From assembly GCA_044228505.1 (NCBI GenBank), contig JBGAUT010000017.1, positions 45,888 through 109,887 of the forward strand: a stretch of 64,000 nt of DNA, written 5' to 3'. Below are positions 23,984 through 32,713 of the stretch, piece by piece (positions within the stretch are counted from its first letter, which is position 1; every line of letters starts with the position of its first letter). Origin of the DNA: JAEUKA01 sp044228505. Its GTDB lineage: Bacteria > Myxococcota_A > Polyangia > Palsa-1104 > JAEUJZ01. The translations under genes and the position numbers were made by a program. Under the pieces are notes generated by a model, which made no database searches, had not been told where the DNA came from, and worked only from the letters and a program-made list of their open reading frames with translations.

Positions 23984-24525
23984 GGTCCAGTCATCGCATA
24001 CTCGCCGTCGGACTCCTCGTGCTCATCACGAGCCGTGCCGAGGCGCAGACAACGCCCGCGAAGGACAAGGAAGCCAGCCGTCCTCCGCAAGTGCGGACCT
24101 ATTCGACGGTGACAGTGGTCGACGACCCAGCCAAAGCGCCACGCCTACCAACGCAAAAAAGTGGTCCGAGTACGCCCACTCCCCGGCCGCCCGAGACCAA
24201 AGAACCCGCCCGACCGGTGACCCCTGCTCAAGCTCGCGAAGGACTGGGTCCAACACCAACCGCTGAGGTCCGTGAGGGCAAGCCGGTGCAGCCAACGCCG
24301 CCCATCGTACGGGAGCACAGAAACCTCGACGCGGTAAGACAAGACCTACGAGCGACTGCCAAGGAACTGCGCGAAGCCAGCAAGCGCGAACCGATTCGAG
24401 ACACCGCAGCGCCAGTGAGCCCCGCTCAAAACCAGCCCCTGCAGAAATCAAACAATCGGCCTCGACTACAGATCGACAAGATGCCGCGACCCATTCTCCG
24501 CGACCACACCGCAAGAGAGAACTAA
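23980..24525 (+). CDS. secreted Pro/Arg-rich protein, third gene of the sigma/anti-sigma operon
   Basis: The start is set by the ATGA overlap with the anti-sigma stop; the same frame is open upstream. The 181-residue product has a signal peptide (MRSSHRILAVGLLVLITSRAEAQ) and a mature chain rich in Pro, Arg, Lys, Thr and Glu (STPTPRPPETKEPARPVTP), with one predicted helix (LDAVRQDLRATAKELREASKR). It has no Cys and no known domain. By position it may be the periplasmic partner or signal-sensing element of the anti-sigma factor; that is inference. Confidence 0.72.
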   Translation: MRSSHRILAVGLLVLITSRAEAQTTPAKDKEASRPPQVRTYSTVTVVDDPAKAPRLPTQKSGPSTPTPRPPETKEPARPVTPAQAREGLGPTPTAEVREGKPVQPTPPIVREHRNLDAVRQDLRATAKELREASKREPIRDTAAPVSPAQNQPLQKSNNRPRLQIDKMPRPILRDHTAREN

Positions 24526-24541
24526 TCAGCCATCCGCCCAG

Positions 24542-24614
24542 TGGAGGAAATGGGATTCGAACCCACGACACCCGGCTTGCAAAGCCGGTGCTCTACCAAC
24601 TGAGCTATTCCCCC
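24542..24614 (-). tRNA. tRNA-Ala (anticodon TGC)
   Basis: On the minus strand the gene starts GGGGGAATAGCTCAGTTGG. It has the anticodon arm CCGGC-TTTGCAA-GCCGG (TGC, alanine) and ends in the T-arm GTGGGTTCGAATCCCA. The acceptor stem pairs with a G3:U70 wobble, the alanine identity element, and position 73 is A. The 3' CCA is not encoded. It lies between the sigma operon (convergent) and lnt. Confidence 0.97.
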
Positions 24615-24706
24615 GCAGAAACAAATCTCGCTTTCACAAGATTGGGCGGACGGCTGAAGTGCTGGGAACTATAGCGAAAACGGCGGGCGGATGACAAGGC
24701 GATAAA

Positions 24707-26875
24707 TCAGCTCGATGCCTGTTGAGCAACCTTCCGACGACGACGCGCACTCACCGTAAGCGCCAGCAGCATCGCCACAACGCACAGTCCACTGACGATA
24801 ACGACCGCGCCGGTATTGCCCTCCATTCGCCCAAGCACCGTCACCGGCAGAACGGTCGTCGCACAGATCGCCCCAATCAGCTCCAGCGTCGGTGGTCTTT
24901 CACGGCGCTGGCGACCACAGTAGATCCCAAGGCCGATCGAGGTCACCACCAACATCAGCAGGAGTTGCCAGCTTGCCGCAAACGCCAACGATTCTGGCAG
25001 TGCATGTTCTCCGCGATGGAGCAGGACTGAATAGAGCGCCTTCAATCCACTTGGGAAAAGCAGTCCACCCAGAAGCACCGAGCCATGCAGAGCCAAAGAT
25101 CCCACCACCAACAGCTCAAGTCGTAGCGGTGCCCCTGCACGCTGCCGAGACAGAACCCCAAGTAGCAAAACTGCAAGCAGACAGGCATATCCAAAGCTCT
25201 CGCCGAGTCGCTGAAACAGTCCGCCCGGTGGCAACAGCGCCATGTCGGCCATCAAAGTCACCGGCTTCGCATCGGGTTGGAGCTGCGGGTCTACCGACGG
25301 ACCCTTCTTGTAGACGCGACCGGCCGCATCGATAAATGCCGAAACGCCCGTGTTGACTGCCCGGACCAGCTCGACCCGATGTTCGACGGCGCGGAACACG
25401 GCCAGCGCGAGATGTTCGTACGGTTCCGAGGTCGCGCCAAACCAAGCATCGTTGGTGATGTTGACCATCAGATTCGGCGGATTCTTGTCGGCAAATAAAC
25501 GTCGCCCAAAGGCAGGAATGATGTCTTCGTAACAAATCATGGGACCGAGCGAATAGCGCTTGCCACGAACGTCGATCGGAAACGTCGTCGTCTCGGTGCC
25601 ACGCGAAAAGTTCGAAATCTCGGGGATCGCTTCGCGCAAAAACGCAAGTTCATGCGCAAACGGAAGGTACTCACCAAAGATGAGCAGGAAGTTCTTGTCG
25701 AACGTCCCCGCCGTTTTGCCGTCCTTATCGAACATGACAGCGGTGTTGTACATGTCGAGCTCACCCGTAGCGGAGCGCTCAGCGGTGAGTGCGCCAAACA
25801 CAATCGGGGTCTGAAAGCCACGCTGCACCTTACGGGCATCACGCTCGGAAAAATCACCTCGCACGGGCCGTAGCAGGGGGTATGGATACGAGGACTCGGG
25901 CCACAGCAGAAGCTCGGCACCTTGGCTCGTCAGCTCAGCGCTCAGCGCGAGGTGCAGGTCATGCTGCTTTTCTCGCAGCCCCGGTACAAACTTTTCGTGG
26001 ATCCCAACGTTGGCTTGAACCACTCCGACTCGGATCTTTTCGGCGCTCTGCCGCGCTGCATCGACTTGATGAATCCGCACCGTGCCGTAGGCGAGGCTGA
26101 GCACAATTGCTGCCACCGCCGCAAGGGGTGTCCCCAAAAAGGCCCGCAGCCGTCGCCCGGGTTTGGCGCGACCCAGCGCGTGCAGCACATCAAACAGCGC
26201 TCCGTTCGACAAGACGAGGAGAAAGCTCACACCGAGTGGCCCAGTGATGTCGGCAATCTGAATCACCGTCGGCACCCATGCCTGCGTAATCGCCAGGTAC
26301 CAGGGAAAAACGTAGGGCACGCACAACTCGCATGCCACCCACACCAGTGGTGCCAGCCACGTCACCTTCAGCCCCAAGTGCATCCGCAACCGACAGATAA
26401 TCACCGCGAACAGCCCGAAGGTCAGCGCCTGATACGCAACCAAGAGCAAGAACAGCGGCGCTGCGACAATCCATGGCAAGTGCCCAAAGCGCTGCAGCAG
26501 ACCGACGATCCAGTAAAAGCCGCCACCGTTGGCAAAGATGCCGGTGACCATTCCGTAGAAAAACGGGTGCTGGGTTCGTGGCAGACCGTCGTCATCGAGC
26601 AACACCCACAGAAGCGGCACCATGCCGATCCAACACAGCGGCCAGATATCAAAGTCGGCGCACGCCAAAAAAAGCAGCGTGCCCGACAAGATCGACAGAA
26701 TCAGGCGACCCCAAAAGCTCGCTAAGACCGGCTCCAAAAAAGGTGGCAACGCCCCTGACCGCCGAGGACGTACACGAGGAAGCGGCAGCGAAGAAGACGG
26801 AGCAGCAGGTGCAGAGGAAGAACCGGCTGGTGTTGCGGTTGGGTCGGAGGCTGGGCCAGACATCCTCGGCAGCAT
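24707..26875 (-). CDS. lnt: apolipoprotein N-acyltransferase with C-terminal membrane extension
   Basis: The 722-residue product has N-terminal membrane helices (about 50-270) and a nitrilase-like domain (about 285-545). The catalytic triad is visible: Glu in LLLWPESSYP, Lys in FDKNFLLIFGEYLPF and Cys in MICYEDIIPAFG. The enzyme transfers an acyl chain from phospholipid to the N-terminal Cys of lipoproteins in the inner membrane, fitting the many lipoproteins in this window. E. coli Lnt is about 512 residues and ends soon after the nitrilase domain with one helix. Here roughly 150 extra residues form about five helices (such as LRLELLVVGSLALHGSVLL and GAVVIVSGLCVVAMLLALTV). The N-terminus is also Pro/Ala/Ser-rich. 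Confidence 0.92.
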   Translation of the reverse strand: MLPRMSGPASDPTATPAGSSSAPAAPSSSLPLPRVRPRRSGALPPFLEPVLASFWGRLILSILSGTLLFLACADFDIWPLCWIGMVPLLWVLLDDDGLPRTQHPFFYGMVTGIFANGGGFYWIVGLLQRFGHLPWIVAAPLFLLLVAYQALTFGLFAVIICRLRMHLGLKVTWLAPLVWVACELCVPYVFPWYLAITQAWVPTVIQIADITGPLGVSFLLVLSNGALFDVLHALGRAKPGRRLRAFLGTPLAAVAAIVLSLAYGTVRIHQVDAARQSAEKIRVGVVQANVGIHEKFVPGLREKQHDLHLALSAELTSQGAELLLWPESSYPYPLLRPVRGDFSERDARKVQRGFQTPIVFGALTAERSATGELDMYNTAVMFDKDGKTAGTFDKNFLLIFGEYLPFAHELAFLREAIPEISNFSRGTETTTFPIDVRGKRYSLGPMICYEDIIPAFGRRLFADKNPPNLMVNITNDAWFGATSEPYEHLALAVFRAVEHRVELVRAVNTGVSAFIDAAGRVYKKGPSVDPQLQPDAKPVTLMADMALLPPGGLFQRLGESFGYACLLAVLLLGVLSRQRAGAPLRLELLVVGSLALHGSVLLGGLLFPSGLKALYSVLLHRGEHALPESLAFAASWQLLLMLVVTSIGLGIYCGRQRRERPPTLELIGAICATTVLPVTVLGRMEGNTGAVVIVSGLCVVAMLLALTVSARRRRKVAQQASS

Positions 26876-26921
26876 AGCGAATCGCTCGACCGCTTACCGC
26901 AACTTCGCGCAGGCCGCAGAC

Positions 26922-28589
26922 TTACAGGTCGGTAGCGAGATGGAGAGCGCGGGCGACGGGACGTAAGGTATCGCGAACGATCTGCTTCACAGGTTCATGC
27001 TGAGCGACGAAAAGTGCGATGCCTGGACTCATTGTGTAATAGCTACCGACGAGCGCTTGACCGAGCGGGTTCGTCATCAGATAGCGATCACGAAAACGTC
27101 GCAGCAGGTTCACCTCTGGTTCAAACTCCGAGCCGAACGCCGCCGTCGCAATGAAACAGCCTGTCAGCGTCGTGAAGTTAGCACTCGAGGTGTCGACCTC
27201 GGCATTCAGAATCGGTCCAGCTACGCCACAACGACTGATCGGCTGCACTGCCAAGTAGTACTTGGTCTTCGGCAGCAAGCCGATGATCTGGGTACCGACC
27301 TTGCTGCCCGGCGGTCCCAAGTTCGCCGATGGTGCAGGCAGCGCCCGAGAGAAGTTCTCAGCGGTAATCGGCCCCGTGCTCTGATAACGGACGCGATACT
27401 CGGATGCGGGAGCGCCCGTCGGCACCTGAAAGTCGAGCCGAAAGGTAGTGTCCGTGATGTCACTGAACTGGATCTTGCTCGGCGTCTGCGGCATCTCGCA
27501 CATACTCGGGTCACAGGGCGTGACCGCAACCTTGACGCGCCAACTCCCGTTTTCGTCGGTGTTCAGCGCCAAGCGATCGCCGCCGGAACCACCGCTCATG
27601 CTGATGGTGCCATCGGGAGCATTGAGCTTGCCGCTCTCTCCCTTGAAGTCGCCGTAACCGGCGTAATCCGTCGTCGTTGCAATTCGACCGCTTTTATCCA
27701 GTCGAAATGGAACCTTGTAGACGATGCTCGGCTGGCCATAGGGATCCTTGCCCAAATGATCCCACTCGGCGTGGGGCTCGGCCATGGCACGACCGGTAGG
27801 CCAATAGGCATTGAAGTCTCCCTCGATTCCGACCTCGACGAACAGGACGTAGTCATCGTCGGGAATCAGTGAGTCCGCAAACCAGCGAATCGGATCGATC
27901 AGCTTACCGATGGGAGGCGTGGCCCCCGAGATCGCGGCGACATCGTTGTCCGTGGCAAAGCGCTTCACGTCGGAACTGTCATTGCCGCCCATCGTCGACA
28001 GATCCGCACGAGGAGGATAGACAGAGCTTTTGCCCGCTGCGTAGTAGCCCTTGCTACCGTAGAAAGCCGAGGCGCAGCTCACCACGTCGACGCCGTTCAT
28101 CTTCTGAATGCGCCAGCCCGATGGTGAACAGTAGTAGTTTTCCGTTGAAGAAACCGGCCCGTGATAGGCCACAGTATTGTCGTCGTCCGACGGTGATCCC
28201 TGGAAGTCGGGCGGACAACTTGGCGAGCATTTGCCGCCCATCATCACGTAGCCGTAGCTCTTTCCGCGATGGTAAGCCCACACCGGCAAGCTCTGCGGAC
28301 GACGACCATACGGCCAGCGGAAATCACTCTTGAGCCACGCATTGCCGGGCCGATTGCCGAGCCCCAGCATGCCAATCGAGCGAGTCACGAACAAATCGGT
28401 GAGAAAGCTGCCATCCCGTTTTTCGACCCAGACCGCAATCTGGGGCCGTAGCTCCTCACGTCCGCTTTTTGGCGCAATGCCTTGCGGAGTGAAGCGAACC
28501 TCGACACCTCGGCAGGTGGGATCGGCATTCGCCGTCGGAACGTGGGCCAAGAGCGCCCCCAGAAACACCGCCTGCAGATGTCGTTTCAT
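26922..28589 (-). CDS. exported protein with fibronectin III-like domain and CFI-box C-terminus
   Basis: The start at 28589 gives a signal peptide (MKRHLQAVFLGALLAHVPTANA); the frame upstream is open but lacks one. The mature chain has an unassigned N-terminal region with a Cys pair (GGKCSPSCPPD) and further Cys. A fibronectin type III-like domain follows (about 395-490, TTFRLDFQVPTGAPASEYRVRY). The C-terminal 75 residues have the CFI-box motif CFIATAAFGSEFEPEVNLLR, then FRDRYLMTNPLGQALVGSYY and a final hydrophobic stretch. CFI-box domains are known as C-terminal sorting-like modules of exported proteins. Neighbours lnt and the GH13 gene lie 46 and 32 bp away on the same strand. Confidence 0.82.
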   Translation of the reverse strand: MKRHLQAVFLGALLAHVPTANADPTCRGVEVRFTPQGIAPKSGREELRPQIAVWVEKRDGSFLTDLFVTRSIGMLGLGNRPGNAWLKSDFRWPYGRRPQSLPVWAYHRGKSYGYVMMGGKCSPSCPPDFQGSPSDDDNTVAYHGPVSSTENYYCSPSGWRIQKMNGVDVVSCASAFYGSKGYYAAGKSSVYPPRADLSTMGGNDSSDVKRFATDNDVAAISGATPPIGKLIDPIRWFADSLIPDDDYVLFVEVGIEGDFNAYWPTGRAMAEPHAEWDHLGKDPYGQPSIVYKVPFRLDKSGRIATTTDYAGYGDFKGESGKLNAPDGTISMSGGSGGDRLALNTDENGSWRVKVAVTPCDPSMCEMPQTPSKIQFSDITDTTFRLDFQVPTGAPASEYRVRYQSTGPITAENFSRALPAPSANLGPPGSKVGTQIIGLLPKTKYYLAVQPISRCGVAGPILNAEVDTSSANFTTLTGCFIATAAFGSEFEPEVNLLRRFRDRYLMTNPLGQALVGSYYTMSPGIALFVAQHEPVKQIVRDTLRPVARALHLATDL

Positions 28590-28621
28590 GGGCGAAGTAT
28601 ACGACCGTTTCGCAGTCACTT

Positions 28622-30328
28622 TCATGGACCCACTCCTTGCCCCGGTGGAGCCAGTATGACGCACTCCAGCGGACGCAGCCGAAGCCGATTTCCGTCGAGG
28701 AGTAGCGATTCCTGATGTGTCGAAAAGATCACCTGTCGAGCGTCGGGTAGTGACACCTCGACGAGACGAGGCGCGAAATTGAGCAATACGTCGACCAATT
28801 CCTGGCCACTCCGTCGCTGATATCCCAAAACCTGCTCTGGCAGATTGGTCGGATGCCACAGCGTCAAACTGCCGGAGTGCAGTGCGGGCAGCTTGCGGCG
28901 CAGCTTGAGCAACCGCCGGTAATGAGAAAGCAGTGAATTGGAATCGGCGAGCTGCGCCGCCACGTTGGTCCACGGATAGCTTGGATGCACTGGCAGCCAA
29001 GGACGCGTCCCAGGTGGCGAAAATCCAGCGTTGTCGGCTGCGCTCCACTGCATGGGGGTGCGGCACTCATCGCGGTTGATCATCACGCCTTTGCGACGTA
29101 GCAGCCTCTGCAGCCACGGCGGCACAAAGCGATAAAAATGAGCCAGCGGATCCAGCGCCGTTGCAATCGGAAGATCGAGGTTCGTCATCCCGATCTCCTC
29201 GCCCTGATACAAAAAGGGAACCCCGCGTGCCGTCAGTTGTAGGGTCGCAAGTACCTTGGCTCGCCGAGGATCGTTGCCGACTCGCTCGATGTAGCGGGCG
29301 CGGTCATGATTTCCAAGGACCCACGTCGGCAAAAGCGGTGCGGCAAACTCTCGTTCGTATTCATCGAGCAGCGAGTGAAACGCCTGGGCCGAAAACTCGG
29401 TCCGCAGCGTCTTGAACAGGAAGACTAGGTTGAGCCCGTCTCCCATCTCTCCGCAGTAGGAACGCAACAGGCTCGGCGGGCCGAACACTTCACCGACAAG
29501 AAATCGAGGGTCACCGGGCACCGCGTCGACATGGGCACGCAGTGTCCGAGCAAACGCCACGCTGTCGGGATGGTTGATGGTGTACAGGTTGCGCTGGAAA
29601 AATCCGTCGGCGTTGTCCTCACTGGGGAGCGGACGCAGAGACGGTGGATTGTCCTTATAGCCAGCGTCCTTGAACATCGCATTGAAAATATCGAGTCGGA
29701 GCCCATCGACGCCTTTGCGCAAAAAGCCCTCGACGATCTCGAGCACGGCCTTCTGCACATCTGGATTGCGATGGTTCAAATCGGGCTGAAAGGGCAAAAA
29801 GCTGGCGAAATACCACTCATCGCTGGCGGCGTGGTAATGCCAGCCCCGTGGACCGATCATCGATCGCCAGTTGGTCGGCGGCGCACTCCCGCCCTCGCCT
29901 CGTCCGCGTCGGAACAAGTAGTAGTCGCGCTCTTTGCTGTCTTTGCGGCGAAGCGCTTCACGAAACCAAGGATGTTCGTCCGAGGTGTGATTCAGCACCA
30001 TGTCGAGCACCAGCCGCATGCCGCGCTCATGGACGGCCGACAGTAGCTGGTCAAAGTCAGCCCACGTCCCATGATCGGCAGCCACCTTGCCGTAGGAACG
30101 AATGTCATAGCCAAAGTCACGCTGCGGGCTGTCAAAAAACGGCGTCAGCCACAGCGTTTCAACGCCCAGCTCAGCCAGGTAATCGAGCTTGGCCAAGACC
30201 CCTTTGAGATCGCCCACTCCGTCTCCGTTGGTGTCGAGAAACGACCGGGGATAGATCTGGTAGACGGTCGTTTTTTTCCACCAAGGAGCCTCGTGCTGAT
30301 CTGCGGACATCGCGTGCCGATCCTCCAC
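28622..30328 (-). CDS. GH13 family alpha-glucosidase (oligo-1,6-glucosidase/trehalose-hydrolase type)
   Basis: The 568-residue product has the (beta/alpha)8 pattern of GH13: TVYQIYPRSFLDTNGDGVGD at the N-terminus (Ca2+ site), LVLDMVLNHTSDEHPWF, the nucleophile Asp in GLRLDIFNAMF, the general acid Glu in FLVGEVFGPPS, and the stabilising Asp in LGNHDRARY. The length and absence of a signal fit a cytoplasmic maltodextrin, isomaltose or trehalose-acting enzyme; the exact sugar is not determined. ATG 7 codons downstream is an alternative start. It sits 13 bp after rluB on the same strand. Confidence 0.93.
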   Translation of the reverse strand: MEDRHAMSADQHEAPWWKKTTVYQIYPRSFLDTNGDGVGDLKGVLAKLDYLAELGVETLWLTPFFDSPQRDFGYDIRSYGKVAADHGTWADFDQLLSAVHERGMRLVLDMVLNHTSDEHPWFREALRRKDSKERDYYLFRRGRGEGGSAPPTNWRSMIGPRGWHYHAASDEWYFASFLPFQPDLNHRNPDVQKAVLEIVEGFLRKGVDGLRLDIFNAMFKDAGYKDNPPSLRPLPSEDNADGFFQRNLYTINHPDSVAFARTLRAHVDAVPGDPRFLVGEVFGPPSLLRSYCGEMGDGLNLVFLFKTLRTEFSAQAFHSLLDEYEREFAAPLLPTWVLGNHDRARYIERVGNDPRRAKVLATLQLTARGVPFLYQGEEIGMTNLDLPIATALDPLAHFYRFVPPWLQRLLRRKGVMINRDECRTPMQWSAADNAGFSPPGTRPWLPVHPSYPWTNVAAQLADSNSLLSHYRRLLKLRRKLPALHSGSLTLWHPTNLPEQVLGYQRRSGQELVDVLLNFAPRLVEVSLPDARQVIFSTHQESLLLDGNRLRLRPLECVILAPPGQGVGP

Positions 30329-30341
30329 ACTCTATCTTCGC

Positions 30342-31469
30342 TCAGTCCAGCGGCGGCGGCAGATGATCGGGTCGATTCCGAGGCAAATCCGAACGACGAG
30401 CGGGCGGATTCCTAGGTCGATTTCCGTTGCGCGCCGGACCCCGATCGCTCCCCGGAGTCTGCGGTCGGTTCTCGAATCGCCGGGGTGCCGGTCGTTCTTC
30501 GAACCGTCGCATTGGAGGACGATCTTCGGCCTGCCTGGAGGACGGCCTCTCATCGGTCCGTCGAGCGGGCGGCTTATTTTCGAACCGTCGCGGAGCGGGC
30601 CGATCGCTGCGCTCGGGACGAGCTCCCCGAACCCCGGAGCCACTCGCTCGCTCCTCGGGAATATGGATGGAGCGTGGGACTTTCGAAGACAGTCCACACA
30701 GGAGCCGCAGCCGGGAAATCTCCGACGGACGCAGCGGCCGAGCCGCGCCGAGTTCAACGCCCTCGGCGGTAAGACCCGCATATTCAACCCGCACCAGCTT
30801 GAGCAGTGACGAGCCGACAGCCTCGGCCATCCGGTGAATCTGCCGATTTTTGCCTTCGTGCAGTCGAATCTCTGCCCAGGTGTGTCGCGACGTGAACTTG
30901 AGCACGCGGACATCAGCCGGAGCACTGCGCTCGGGCGGACCATGATGAACCGGCACCGGCAGCGGCTGACCGTCGCGGCCGAGCGGCCTGGCGGGCGGCA
31001 GATCAACGCCTTGCTGGAGACGACCGATCATCGATGGCGTAAGCTCCTCACGAAACTTGGCTTGATAGACTTTCTCGACGCCACGGCTTGGATGCATCAG
31101 CGCATGCGCCAGCTCGCCATCGTTTGTGAGTAGCAGCACGCCCTCGGTGTTGAAGTCGAGCCGCCCAACGGCAAACAGCCGCACTGGCGCATCGGGAATC
31201 AAATCGAACACCGTTGGCCGTCCGTCTGGGTCTGACGCGGTCGTCACGTACCCTTTCGGCTTGTGCAACAGAAAGTAAGCGAGTGGCTCTTGTTCGACGG
31301 GTTTGCCATCCACGCTAATCCGATCACTGACCGGATCGACACGAGTGCCGAGCTGAGTGACGACACGTCCATTGACCAAGACGTGCCCCTGACTGATCAG
31401 AACCTCGGCGTGTCGACGAGAAGCAATGCCAGCTTTGGCGAGGAGGAGCTGTAAGCGAATACCGTTCAT
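30342..31469 (-). CDS. rluB: RsuA/RluB-family rRNA pseudouridine synthase with basic tail
   Basis: An N-terminal S4 RNA-binding domain (LQLLLAKAGIASRRHAEVLI...VLVNGRVV) precedes the catalytic domain with KPKGYVTT and the catalytic Asp in GRLDFNTEGVLLLTNDGELA, then HEGKNRQIHRM. The family forms pseudouridine in 23S rRNA helix 93. The 375-residue length includes a tail of about 110 residues that is Arg/Pro/Asn-rich with repeats of the form RRFEN/RRFEE, likely disordered and RNA-binding. The start lies 2 bp after the scpB stop, a pairing common in other bacteria (ScpA-ScpB-RluB). Confidence 0.93.
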   Translation of the reverse strand: MNGIRLQLLLAKAGIASRRHAEVLISQGHVLVNGRVVTQLGTRVDPVSDRISVDGKPVEQEPLAYFLLHKPKGYVTTASDPDGRPTVFDLIPDAPVRLFAVGRLDFNTEGVLLLTNDGELAHALMHPSRGVEKVYQAKFREELTPSMIGRLQQGVDLPPARPLGRDGQPLPVPVHHGPPERSAPADVRVLKFTSRHTWAEIRLHEGKNRQIHRMAEAVGSSLLKLVRVEYAGLTAEGVELGAARPLRPSEISRLRLLCGLSSKVPRSIHIPEERASGSGVRGARPERSDRPAPRRFENKPPARRTDERPSSRQAEDRPPMRRFEERPAPRRFENRPQTPGSDRGPARNGNRPRNPPARRSDLPRNRPDHLPPPLD

Positions 31470-31471
31470 GA

Positions 31472-32713
31472 CTATTCATCTCTCTCTACGGGACCGTCGG
31501 CAGGCTCCTCGGACGGCTCGGCCGCCTCCGGTGTTACCGAGGATGGAGCGCTGGGACTAGGCACAGCGAAGGCAGGCTCCCCGAACAAACTGGGGTCGAG
31601 GAGCGGAAAGGCCGTGTTCACGGCGCGAATCATTTCGTCAATCTTGGCTAGGTTCTCGGCATCGTCGGCAAGTTGCTGGTCGATCAGTTCAACCGGCACA
31701 GCGCCCGGCTTGGCGGCTGCCTCGATGGTCGTACCATCGGCCGACTCTGGCGATGGAGCTGAAGCTGCATCACCCTTCGGAGCCGCCGCCATCACAGGTG
31801 GTTCTAGCGGCGAATCGACGGCGAGCGTGCCCTGCATCGGACCCGGTGTGGGTGGCTCATAGCCTGCGGCGCGTACCTTGTCCCGGCTCTCATCGGTCAG
31901 ATCGTAGTACTCACGCAGCGTCGGCAGGTCTTTGAGATCTTTGAGATTAAAGAACTCAAGGAACTCTTTGGTGGTGCCGTAGAGCAGCGGTCGACCTGGC
32001 TCCTCTTTCTTGCCGAGGATCCGAATCAGGCCGCGGTCGAGCAGCATTCGCAGCGAAGCGCCCGAATCGACACCACGAATGTCGTCGATTTCTGGACGCG
32101 TGATCGGCTGGCGGTACGCCACGATCGACAGCGCCTCAAGCTGTGCCCGCGACAGACGAACTGGCTTTTGCTTGAGCATCCGCTGCACCCACGGCGCATT
32201 ACTCGGCGCGGTCCGAAGCTGCCATCCACCGGCGACCTCGTGCAGGCCAATGCCACGACCATTGTGTTGCAGTGACTCCGACAACAAAAGGAGCGCCGAC
32301 TGAAGCTGCTGCGGCTTGTACAGTGGCGGACCACTCGGCTTGTGCGGCGCGGCAGCAGTTTCTTCGAGCAGCTCGTGAATGCGCTCGACCGACAGCGGCT
32401 TATCGGCCGCAAACAGCAGGCTCTCCAGCACAGAGGTCAGTCTCTCACCTGCCAGGGGCCAGCTAAGCTCGGGATGCTCGACGCCTGCCGCTTCAGAATC
32501 GTCGTCCATCGACATGGACGGGCCCAGCGCATCGACCCAGGGTGGAATTAGGTGCTCGGCGACATCGTCTTCGGCACTCTCACCACCGACAAGTTCACTC
32601 GCAGAATCGTCCTTTGCTGACTCGCTGACCAACATCGAGCGGTCTTCGTCCCCAAGAGGCAGAGACGACGAGGCAGCAGTGGCATTTCGGCGAGCAGGAC
32701 GAGAGCGTTTCAT
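31472..32713 (-). CDS. scpB: segregation and condensation protein ScpB with long N- and C-terminal extensions
   Basis: The core with two winged-helix domains is visible: LTSVLESLLFAADKPLSVERIHELLEE, then SRAQLEALSIVAYRQPITRPEIDDIRGVDSGASLRMLLDRGLIR, and the conserved end YGTTKEFLEFFNLKDLKDLPTL. ScpB binds ScpA as a dimer and joins SMC to condense the chromosome. The product has 413 residues against a typical 190-230. The extra parts are an acidic N-terminal 90 residues and a Pro/Ala/Glu-rich C-terminal tail of about 120. The start overlaps the scpA stop by ATGA. Confidence 0.93.
   Translation of the reverse strand: MKRSRPARRNATAASSSLPLGDEDRSMLVSESAKDDSASELVGGESAEDDVAEHLIPPWVDALGPSMSMDDDSEAAGVEHPELSWPLAGERLTSVLESLLFAADKPLSVERIHELLEETAAAPHKPSGPPLYKPQQLQSALLLLSESLQHNGRGIGLHEVAGGWQLRTAPSNAPWVQRMLKQKPVRLSRAQLEALSIVAYRQPITRPEIDDIRGVDSGASLRMLLDRGLIRILGKKEEPGRPLLYGTTKEFLEFFNLKDLKDLPTLREYYDLTDESRDKVRAAGYEPPTPGPMQGTLAVDSPLEPPVMAAAPKGDAASAPSPESADGTTIEAAAKPGAVPVELIDQQLADDAENLAKIDEMIRAVNTAFPLLDPSLFGEPAFAVPSPSAPSSVTPEAAEPSEEPADGPVERDE

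Noticed and set aside
25922..26725. A 267-codon plus-strand frame antisense to lnt
   Set aside because: It lies wholly opposite the lnt membrane region; the translation is His/Gln/Arg-rich without a domain and no ribosome site is present.
26997..27872. A 291-codon plus-strand frame opposite the CFI-box gene
   Set aside because: It is antisense to the fibronectin and CFI-box parts and has no ribosome site or recognised motif.
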